From Macrostomum hystrix (taxonomy: Eukaryota; Platyhelminthes; Macrostomidae), in the NCBI GenBank assembly GCA_950097015.1, contig CATNEN010000039.1, forward strand, positions 19,275,501-19,339,500: a stretch of 64,000 bases of DNA. The letters run 5' to 3'. Positions 46,620-56,079 of this stretch are shown here, one piece after another (position 1 is the first letter of the stretch; every line of letters begins with the position of its first letter). The translations under genes were made by a program, and so were the position numbers. The notes beneath the pieces were generated by a model. The model worked only from the letters and a program-made list of their open reading frames with translations. It ran no database searches and was not told the DNA's origin.

Positions 46620-48602
46620 TATGAAGAGGAATCGCCGGACGGTAAGCAGCCTGTCAGATAAGGAGCGCGAGTGCACGGCGATGATGGTGCGGTGCCGAGG
46701 CGACGGAGGATTTGACCCAGTTCACCGAGCTCGCCAGTCCTGGCGCGGATGCGGGCATGAGATTGTCGATCAGCTCGAGCGCGTGCGAGCCGAATGCGCC
46801 CAGCGTCTCGACGCCAAACGGCTCGAAGTCTTGCCGGTTGCAGAGGTCGGCGAACTTGCAGCTGAACCGAGCTGAACTCAGCAGCTGCTGTGGTGGCACG
46901 AGGGGCGACAGCAGAAGCGTGCAGGTGGCTTGGGCGCAGGTGTGAGTGACTGTTGCGTCCCAGGGCAACGGCAGACATCACTCGAACGCTTCCATAGTGA
47001 CGCCGTCGAACCGGCGGGAGTCGCTCCCGGACGGGCTAGCGGGCTAGCGGGCTCCGGTACCGCCGTAAAGCCAGCTTCACCCGGCAGGTCCCAGGCGTGG
47101 CGATGGGTAGCCCGAGACGCTGGCTGACAGCGGCGGAGTCCGGCAGCGGAGTCAGGCGTCGAAGTGGCGTTAAGGCGGGCAACTTCTCTGGGCTCGGCGA
47201 GGTTGGCGATCCAGCCAGCCTCGCCTGTGTCAGGTCTCCCGGCGGGCCGAAAAGATCGGTTACTGCCATTGCCGAGTGACACCAGGGGGCGACGCGGCAG
47301 ATCGAATCGGCAAGGACAGGAGTGGCCGCATCGGAAGCCATGAAGGCTAGCAGCGCGAGGTCGGTGTGTGCGCACAGGCCGATGCCGCCCAGTAGCGGTG
47401 GCAGCGACGACTGAAGCCATGCCAGCTGGTCGAGGCGGTCGTTTAGGACTCGCTCAGCAGTGTCGCGCAAGACATCGTCGTAGTCGGCGAGTGCTGACGA
47501 AAAAAGGACGAAAAGACGAAAAGACGCACCGGCGCGGAGTTCGTAGATCGCACGTGGATGGCCCAGCGAGATCCGCAGCAAAGCGAGCGCGTCGTGGCGG
47601 TCGATGGAACCGAGCCGCTCGGCGGTTGCACGCAGACTGTGGGCGTGCTTGGCCAATGAACCGTTGCCGACTACTCGCCGACAGCAGATGCTCCGAGTAG
47701 CTTGCATTTGTAAGGAGTGGTGGCGGAGCAGCCGAGCAGTATTTCGCGAATGCCTGTGACGAACGAGGGGCCAGCAGACAGGGCTTCGCATTTAGCTTAA
47801 TTGAGCTGGAGGCCGACGGTGGCGGAAGCCTCCGCTATGCGCCTGACCCCGGCTTTAACTTGGTCCGCAGGACTTCCAATCGTTAAATCGTTCAGGTACC
47901 AGATGGCAAGGCCGGTATTGCTCTGTGTCAGGTCTCCCGGCGGGCCGAAAAGATCGGTTACTGCCATGGCCGAGTGACACCAGGGGGCGACGCGGCAGAT
48001 CGAATCGGCAAGGACAGGAGTGGCCGCATCGAAAGCCATGAAGGCTAGCAGCGCGAGGTCGGTGTGTGCGCACAGGCCGATGCCGCCCAGTAGCGGTGGC
48101 AGCGACGACTGAAGCCATGCCAGCTGGTCGAGGCGGTCGTTTAGGACTCGCTCAGCAGTGTCGCGCAAGACATCGTCGTAGTCGGCGAGTGCTGACGAAA
48201 AAAGGACGAAAAGACGAAAAGACGCACCGGCGCGGAGTTCGTAGATCGCACGTGGATGGCCCAGCGAGATCCGCAGCAAAGCGAGCGCGTCGTGGCGGTC
48301 GATGGAACCGAGCCGCTCGGCGGTTGCACGCAGACTGTGGGCGTGCTTGGCCAATGAACCGTTGCCGACTACTCGCCGACAGCAGATGCTCCGAGTAGCT
48401 TGCATTTGTAAGGAGTGGTGGCGGAGCAGCCGAGCAGTATTTCGCGAATGCCTGTGACGAACGAGGGGCCAGCAGACAGGGCTTCGCATTTAGCTTAATT
48501 GAGCTGGAGGCCGACGGTGGCGGAAGCCTCCGCTATGCGCCTGACCCCGGCTTTAACTTGGTCCGCAGGACTTCCAATCGCTACATCGTTCAGGTACCAG
48601 AT
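46620..48602 (-). mobile_element. Broken non-LTR retrotransposon, RT 3' part, with tandem duplication
   Basis: On the minus strand the frames give the reverse-transcriptase palm end IWYLNDLTIGSP with GLQLN, the thumb region (RHDALALLRISLGHPR, YELRAGASFRLF), then WLQSSLPPLLGGIGL and downstream FEPFGVETLG, the order seen in non-LTR elements. The segment 47226-47903 is repeated at 47924-48602 with a period of 698 bp and few differences. The catalytic YxDD reads YLND in both copies, a stop follows GLQLN, and frames shift, so no copy is functional. GC-rich compared with its surroundings. Confidence 0.75.
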
Positions 48603-48930
48603 CGTGGCCTCGCCGCGAAATCGAGCTCTGGCACCTTAGCGCGAGAGGCAGACGCATTAGACCGCTCTCCCTCTCACTCCCTAGTTAAGGAAATTATCAA
48701 ATGGCCTCTTCTTGGATGTGATAAAAAGATAAAACAGCAAAAAAAACACAAAACATAGGGACACGTCATAATTTTGGCGCAGCCGCGTAAAGAAAGCTTT
48801 GGGGCCTTTGTCATGCCTATGAAGGCCATGACACCAAAATGACAGTCAAAGAGTATGTCTTACCGATAAGATGGCAGATGTAAACACCTGTGTGAGTGCG
48901 CTCTCACGGATCTCATTCAGCTGGTCAACA
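48600..48930. mobile_element. Two SINE-B fragments in opposite orientation
   Basis: A minus-oriented head fragment (48600-48680, CGAAATCGAGCTC) directly follows the LINE, and a plus-oriented body fragment (48770-48930, GGCGCAGCCGCG to CACCTGTGTGAGTG) follows it. Confidence 0.6.
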
Positions 48931-49264
48931 ATAGCTAAAAAACAATGCGATACAGCCCCCTTGCGATTACAATTTTGCCTGAATAGGGTAGCGTGCTCTC
49001 TGTCATATCTTTGGCATGTTTCTCGTGGTTGCAACCTACTATAGAAGAGCTTTAAACTAGCCTCCTGATTTTTAGCCAACAAGCTCCGACACCTGCGCAG
49101 TAGTCGTAATTAATGTAATTTCTATTAATTTCAGCTCGAATGCATCACTTTCTTAACATCGCATCCTGATTAGGAGTGACAGATAACGTACTACTTATCC
49201 GTGATTTAGCATGTTGTTTGAAGCTGGATGCACTGAAAGTTAATTTATTAAACTATTGAAAGTA

Positions 49265-49580
49265 GAAAGACCATGAGGTACCCACTGCCTACTTCACGAC
49301 AGCTTCCAAACCAAACAATAATATATAAAAACTAACAAAATTAAAACCAATAAAATATGCTACAGCTGGTTAAACGTTGAGATTTAGAGAGCAGAAAAAC
49401 TATGCCCATATTTGTGGTTTTTGTCACGATACACCCGATGAGAATCGTTGAATATCTCGGCGATGCCGATGTTTTGTGATTCTGGATGTTGTTTCGTAGG
49501 ACTTTAGCCCGTGTTCTGGATTTTCATGCCGATTGATTAAATATTTTAGATGATACAGAAGAAATATTGTAAATCATGAT
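49265..49580. repeat. Foldback repeat R3 copy
   Basis: Begins AGTAGAAAGACCATGAGGTA and contains GAGAATCGTTGAATATCTCG. The neighbouring 48940-49260 and 49580-50100 hold nothing recognised. Confidence 0.5.
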
Positions 49581-50099
49581 AAAGTAAAAAGTTTCTTAGA
49601 AATGCACTCAACAAACCCAGCGAACCTATCGCATGCTAGGAGCGTACAGCTATTTTCAGAAGTTCAGCTTTCTAATTATCAGTTACAAGGGCATTAAAAT
49701 AAATGAATTTTGTACTACTGCTTGAACCTATAGCATCGTATCCATAATTGGAAGTGTTCTACTCTTTTATAATACGCTAGAGTACTGCCCCTCACTTACC
49801 ACCCCTTGTCAGAACTTTTTAGACAAATTGTCATTTTTTTCAAGACCATGGCAGATATACTCAGAGTCTTGAGATTGCTCTGACTTCCCCGCTTCAACCT
49901 GATCAAATATGCAGTTTTTTCGGTTTTAACGCAATTATTTCACTCTGATTATGAATTTTCCTCTCCCTATAGTTAGGGTTCTGGATATGTGTTCTGGATA
50001 TTTAATAGTATTTGAGATCATTTTATTCAACAGTCCATGTGCATGCCAGAGGATACGAAATTAGAGCTTCAGACCGAAATAACGTTCTAAGGTTCTAAA

Positions 50100-50330
50100 C
50101 TTCTGACTGAAGGCAGTTTGAATCTCAGCGCCAATCAAGACAATTTGAGTCCTTGAGGGAGGCACTTAATTTCTCAGTGCTGCATTTTTGCCAAATGGGT
50201 ACCAGCATCAGCTAGGGTAGAAGTTAAGGTTGTTGTGGAGGCCTACTTGTTCGACGGACTGAACACAGTACACAGCATTTTCAAAGCCATTGGCTGTAGA
50301 TCTGACCCAACTTGGCTAGGTGTAATTCAT
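50100..50330 (+). mobile_element. Old SINE-A copy
   Basis: Degenerate match: GAGGCACTTAA, AAATGGGTACCAGCATCAGC, GACGGACTGAACA and CTGACCCAACTTGG in family order. Confidence 0.55.
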
Positions 50331-50614
50331 GGATCACATATCTGTTAGTTTCGGCCTGAAATGTCGTGATTTTACTGTCAACTTGTGCCGCAGCAACATT
50401 TTTTTAGTTTTAGTGTTAAAATCAAAAGTGAACGCAAATAGTGTAGTTTTAATCAGCCTACTATGAGTAAGCTGTATTAGCTTTTAATATGTTTTATTAC
50501 TAAGTTATGATGCCCAATAGCATTAACTTCAGGAACGCGCCTCTCAGCTGTTTTGACTGGTATAGCTCCACAAACTGGTGGTGCCCAATCTATTGTACAC
50601 CCATCAATCTAGAT

Positions 50615-50880
50615 TTAGCGCCCAAAATCTATGGCCACGCCCTCCAATCCGTGGTGGCGCCCCAAATCTATGGCCACGCCCTCCAATCCGTGATGGCGCC
50701 CCAAATCTATGGCCACGCCCTCCAATCCGTGATGGCGCCCCAAATCTATGGTCACGTTCTCCAATCCGTGATGGCGCCCCAAATCTATGGTCACGTTCTC
50801 CAATCCGTGATGGCGCCCCAAATCTATGGTCACGTTCTCCAATCCGTGATGGCGCCAAAATCTATGGTCACGCCCTTCAA
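50615..50880. repeat. 39-bp minisatellite, about 6.5 copies
   Basis: Units of 39 bp containing AAATCTATGGCCACG and CTCCAATCCGTGATGGCGCC; the first copies have GCCACGCC, later ones GTCACGTT. Period is a multiple of three, so open frames on both strands are expected by chance. Confidence 0.95.
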
Positions 50881-50924
50881 TCAATGGCAAGAGTTTCCTC
50901 AGGGCAAAGCGAGATCTACAGGAC

Positions 50925-51180
50925 TCTCTGTCACCAGGTTATTCAACAAGAGTCGCTGAATACCTCGATGATCCTGACGTCAGACTGCTTTGAAAATTTA
51001 CTTTATCGTAAAGGCTGAAAATTTTGATCTAAATAGTGGGCTTTCACGATCGGTCATTTGGTCATTTGGTCATAATCGGTCATTTGGTTCGGTAGATATC
51101 CTGAAGTAGGCAGTGAATGTTTGAAATACCCTCGAGGTCTTTCCCCAGGGGAATAGCTACTGTTATTCTACTGTCATTCT
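50925..51180. repeat. Foldback repeat R3, right arm
   Basis: Contains GTCACCAGGTTATTCAACAA, TAAAGGCTGAAAATTT, CGGTCATTTGGT and GGCAGTGAATGTTTGAAATAC. Confidence 0.5.
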
Positions 51181-51728
51181 ACTGTTAACGCTTGGTACTT
51201 CAGTACATGCAGAATTCTATCTTGAAGCGTACTAATTGTTTTTTCTTGTGCATAGACTAGCAATAATGTTTATTTTAATTTGTGCTAATTGTATTAGGGG
51301 GAGTATTAAAACGTGGGATACCTGCGATCGAAGAGAAAACGTGGGATCGTGGTTTTGCTTGAGACTCTTGTCTTTACCAGCGATCGGGGCAGTTTCAAGT
51401 TCGCTTTGAACTGTCAGAGTCGCTAGACGGGTAGTTAATGGAATTCGTTCGCACTAAAAACCCCCGATTCTGAAAAAAAAATAATCGCGTCTCTATTCTC
51501 GTATTGACAAGAGATGTTTCGTTTCTTAACATACTGGTGTTGTTTCAACAATGAGCCAATCTATTATTGTTAGATCCCAATAGTCATGAAAAGCAATTGA
51601 CAATGCTTTTTTTATTTTTAGATTGTCAATTATCCTGTGCGTAATAAACTCAAGTTCAACAGGAAAAAACAATTCTTACAAAATAACTTTAAACCAGACA
51701 CTTTGACACACATTTTTCCTGTCTAGCC

Positions 51729-53004
51729 ATATCAGCAAAACTCGTCTTAATCCTTCTCTGGACTATGACTGTAGCCAATTGCGGTGAGTTCCAATTAAAC
51801 TACACTTTAATCAGCGAAATCCGCCAATCTATTTTTTCTCGATTCCTAAGTGACATATGTCGTCTGCACGCAGACCTAATTCCCGTCACTGTGCCAAAGA
51901 ACTTGTCCGCGAAAATGTCGAGCAAGTGGGTCCCAGAAGACAATCCAATGGTCATCAACAATGGTAACACGGATGGCACTTATGTCTCAGGAGTTAATTG
52001 CGTGAATACTCTTGGCGGTGATCCTGAGCCATGGCTGATGCTAGAGATGCTTACAGTGTACCTCATCAGCCGGGCAAGAGTCTGGAATCGGATAAACGCT
52101 TTTCCAGAACGGCTCAGGCAAATTTTCATAGGTAAGAAAATAACTGGTTGATTATTAGACGCCCAAGAGTTAAACTTTCGCGAATTGAATTCACTAACGT
52201 TTCTTGTGCCTGGCTGCCTATTGCGAAATTTGCACAGGTCTATGCAGAGTGCCAACGCCCACAACACAGTGACATATTACATAGCCTGAAGATGAGACAT
52301 GTGTCTACTTGATAATTAGGATAATATGGATAATATGGATCCAGTTAGGGTGTACGTGTGTGGGCTCAGGGATAAGCAGAATGGCCTCCTCGCTGGCTGT
52401 GGGTCGTCAAATATCGTGCGCTGGATATCAAAAACAAAACATTACCTCTAGGCATAACAACCAACTCTGCGCCTTGAAGCGGGTCGTTCAATATTTCAAT
52501 GTTCGACCCTGCGCTGTCTATCAGGGACCACCGGACCCCAACCAGAATCCCATCAACATCTCCTGCAGCCGGCTAGTTGGAGGTCGTTATTTAACAGTGC
52601 GCAAGAACATGACCGGTCTGGGATTATCTGATCTCTTATCTATTTGCGAAATCGACATATTCGCAGGTACAGAATCTGACTGTTGATGAATCCCTGTCCA
52701 CGATGTCAGCAATATTTGTTCAAATTCGTCCTTCTGCTTACTTGCAGTAGTAAAACAAGGACCTTACAAACTGGCTAGCGAGGTTCCAAGCTTCTCGGAT
52801 GTCGCTGCAGATCCACTGATGGCTGACATCTTGCAGTCGCGATCGCTGATCGAGTGCACCATCAGCTGTGGCGAGCATCCAAACTGCCTGTTCGCCCTGT
52901 TCACCAACGGCCGGTGCTCGCTGTTTGCAGCGGCTACTGTTTCATCCTGCTTCAGACTTGGCTACGTCACTGGACAGTCAGAGTTCTTCGCTCTCGTCAA
53001 CTGA
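51729..53004 (+). pseudogene. Secreted F-type lectin plus PAN module, probably decaying
   Basis: After an acceptor (TTTCCTGTCTAG, ending 51726) the frame opens with a signal-peptide-like stretch (SAKLVLILLWTMTVA) whose first codon is ATA at 51729-51731; the first ATG is at 51765, inside the hydrophobic run. Exon 1 ends 51783. Exon 51874-52131 gives the F-type lectin start: NLSAKMSSKW, GNTDGTYVSG, NTLGGDPEPWLMLEM, RARVWNR. An exon ending at 52666 gives CAVYQGPPDP, GGRYLTVRK and ICEIDIFAG. Exon 52748-53004 adds a PAN-like module (IECTISCGEHPNC, FTNGRCSLF). F-type lectins bind fucose and act in self/non-self recognition. The join from 52131 to the acceptor at 52470 gives a stop after eight codons; the lectin frame needs one base different. 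A degenerate SINE-B (52230-52425) lies in that intron. Confidence 0.72.
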
Positions 53005-53009
53005 CAGAA

Positions 53010-54470
53010 TCAGGCTATGTTTGTTATGCTAGAATCTTGCAAACTCACAATATTATTCTTGAAGTAAGGACTGTACTTCGCTTTGCCGATGTATGTGAAA
53101 TTAGCATTGGCTCAGATTTCAAGCCTTATATTGCACCGTGGACTGTTACCTAATTCACCTAGGTATTATACGGAAGAGAAGTGTTAATCTGAAGGCTCCG
53201 TGAGTTTTTTGCTATGTGGCCGCTCCAAGTTTATTTTAATTAAAAAACTATTTAGAAATAATGTGACAGGTTTGTCTGACGGCCCGCTCTGAAACTTTGT
53301 CGCGAACAAACACATGAGGCGTACCCATGCAGGTGCATCATCATTAGAAATAAAATGAACTCTCGCTAAAACATACGAAACATGAGACTTTCACGGCAAA
53401 GAGACTCATTGCACAGCAATAAGACAGCAATCTAACTGCCGCTCCTGCTTTTAGAAAACTTTTTGCTTTGTTTTTAGACTGAACTTTCTGACCAGTACAG
53501 CTTGTTCTTCTATATACAAAGCTAAACAACAGGCGGGTTATTCTGTCAACAACAGAATAAGAAGAGTGTTTTAGCAAAGAACAATTTGATTATTAAATCC
53601 TCTTACAACTCATATATATTAAACAAAAAAGAAGAAAGCCCAGAGATCGAGCAATGGGCCAAAACTGCTTCAAAAATGTTTCTGGCCGGAGTACAAGCCC
53701 GGACACGCCCCAAAGGAAGCAGTGCCAGGCGAGGTAGCCAGTAAAATTGTGGCAGTGACAGTAAAATTCTCGATGCGTAATACTTTGTTGTGACCTGGTC
53801 AATCTATTAGTTGCAATCCAGTGTGATCTCCGAATACAATTGTACTAATCGACAGCGATGGCTGAGTCACTGCTGAATTTTGAAAAGCTCCTTAAACTGA
53901 ACAGTAAGGTAAATTCATGCAGTCATGAACATTCATATTTCTTCATCACAGAATTGCGATAGTGTAGAAACCAGAAACTATATGAGTTGAATGACAGCTT
54001 GGCAGAACTCTACCTGGGCTTTAAGGCAAATTTTAGTTCAGTCCGGTTCTAACCTTCCCTCCTCTTAACGTTTTAGCTTAATGAGAAATGAGAGAGAGAA
54101 GGCTATTGTACCCGAAGAAGCAGCAAGAAGTAGCACGTAGGAGCTTTGATGCTGAGACAATATAGCGAGGCATTGTTTGTGGACGACCGAAGTATGTTTT
54201 TAGTCCCTCTAAACCCTAAATGGTGCCCGTCCTATACACTAGCTGTTTGATTGTACAGTTAACGTTGTCATAACAACCTAGGCATTGGGTTGGATTGAAT
54301 ATGAGAAAAATCCTGGAGCTAGAAAGAAAGCATCGATTTTTTCTGGCTTCATCCGGCACAGCTCCTCGGCGCAATCTAACTGCCGCCTATAAATACGCTG
54401 AAGCTCTTTGCCCAACATTTTCTCCTCCCCTGCAGCAAAGAAGTCGGCAATAGCGCACCAAATCCTGTTT
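53010..54470. other. Spacer
   Basis: AT-rich, no gene or repeat recognised, apart from a pyrimidine-rich acceptor (CTCCTCCCCTGCAG) ending at 54435 that precedes the next exon. Confidence 0.4.
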
Positions 54471-54474
54471 AAAC

Positions 54475-54571
54475 ATGTCTGAGGCCGTGCTCGTCTGCTA
54501 CAGATCAACTGTCAATGTCATCATTGCCATCGTCATCGCTGCCGTATTCTTCTGCAGCGTTGGCTTGGCGG
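54475..54571 (+). CDS. Isolated signal-peptide or signal-anchor exon
   Basis: ATG with a 32-residue frame: MSEAVLVCYRSTVNV then a hydrophobic run (IIAIVIAAVFFCSVGLA) and a donor GGTACGTG in phase 1. Like the first exons of the two lectin genes to the left, it is short, hydrophobic and ends in phase 1. No partner exon was found before the Helitron; the rest is deleted, displaced, or right of the window. Confidence 0.45.
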
Positions 54572-54625
54572 GTACGTGTTTCTCAGCTTATTAGAAACTG
54601 TACACGATAGCCGACTTTTTTAAGT

Positions 54626-54940
54626 TGCGGAGGTCGTAGCCTAGTGGTTAGGGCGTTGGACTCACGACTTGAAGGTCGGGGGTTCGATTATCGACTCCAC
54701 AGGAACAATTTGTGTCCTTTAGGAAGACACTTAACTCTGCATTGCTTCAGTTCACCCAGCTGTTAAATGGGTACCAGCATCAGCTGGTATAATCGAGGGT
54801 GGGTGTGGCGTCCCCCAGTCCGTGGACTGAACAGCTGTACGCAGCCTTCAGATGCGCCGCGCATTAGCTGCGGCTGTGCTGTTGGCTGCACATCTGACCC
54901 AATTGGGGCAGGTGTAATCAACTTTTATTATTATTAAATT
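54626..54940 (+). mobile_element. SINE-A copy, full length
   Basis: Best-preserved copy: A box TAGCCTAGTGG, B box GGTTCGATTAT (one change), body ACCCAGCTGTTAAATGGGTA, CAGTCCGTGGACTGAACAGC, tail TTTTATTATTATTA. Confidence 0.85.
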
Positions 54941-54944
54941 GCGA

Positions 54945-56035
54945 ATGAATGAATAACTAAATTTCTAGCATCCGAATTATGTTTAATTGAGTGTCTTGCT
55001 GACGGACAAACTTAGTTGCCCTTTAATATCGAGGTCGAAATGCGCACTCAAATTTGCTCAAGAACTCGTTATGCAGCTGTGGATTAAAAAGACTGCAATC
55101 CTTCAACATGGTCCCTTGTCTAGATAACTATTTTCAGAAACTGGCTATTTTACGGGCTAAATACGATGCATATTAATATTTATCCTACTATACTAAATGT
55201 CTAAGATCTGTCTGTCCATCTGAAACGCTCTAGCGAATGAATGGCTAGACCAATTTTTTTCCTGTTTTCACCAAAAAGTGCCAACTCATCCAAGGATTAG
55301 ACTGATCAAATTTCATCATTCTGTCTCAATGCCAAGGGTATTAAATATTCGAAAAACGAGTTTTTCTATTGCTTTCAATAGGAGGCCAAACAAGGTTAAA
55401 TTAGAATAGGGCTGGACACTGTCAGTTTTATTAGATTGCATCGGTGCTTTTTCTCGCCCGCGCGTGCATTGGTATAGCACTGAACAGGGCCCGATACTTC
55501 TCAATTGAATAGAATTGCGTCACTGCTTTTCGACCCGTACGTGCGTTAAAAAATTTTTCTCTTGGCTGATTGGGTGATTTCATTTGAATAAGTAAAACGT
55601 ACATAGCAGATTTCAATGAGGGAAAGGGAGTTTGTTGGCTCACTTGGCAATGTGCAAAGGCATGTGTACCCCTGGCATCAGTCTACAGTCTGATTTGTAA
55701 GTGAATTGCGTTATTGCTGTCCAACAGGCCCACTGCCTCAGCACTCTCCTGTTCTCCTGTGTGTACATTTCTACTTTCTATCCCTGCCGGGTGTCAATGG
55801 GTGATTGTGTCATCCGACTGCGTCAGTCAGTTAATATATAACTGACTACTGTATCTTCAGCGAAATGTTTTCACTCCACTCCTCAAAGCTCTTAATCACT
55901 CAATCCTGCAATAATTTCTAAGATAAGTTACTGTTATTGTTATTATTTTTATTTATACTGTTCATTATTGTTAATAATATTTGTACGCACTCGTGCTCTT
56001 ATCTACTCGTATCTTAAAGTACAATCCATCCATAT
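54945..56035. other. Spacer left of Helitron coding region
   Basis: AT-rich, nothing recognised. The Helitron 5' terminus should lie here or just before 56080 but could not be placed. Confidence 0.4.
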
Positions 56036-56073
56036 TCAGTCAGTCAGTCAGTCAGTCAGTCAGTCAGTCAGTT
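56036..56073. repeat. (CAGT)n microsatellite
   Basis: About nine CAGT units end seven bases before the Helitron start codon. Confidence 0.95.
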
Positions 56074-56079
56074 GTTACA

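Noticed and set aside
47368-48398. Plus-strand frames repeated twice
   Set aside because: Antisense to the reverse-transcriptase fragment; their repetition reflects the 698-bp duplication.
54278-54508. 76-residue minus-strand frame
   Set aside because: No family resemblance or splice context; overlaps the signal-peptide exon region by chance.
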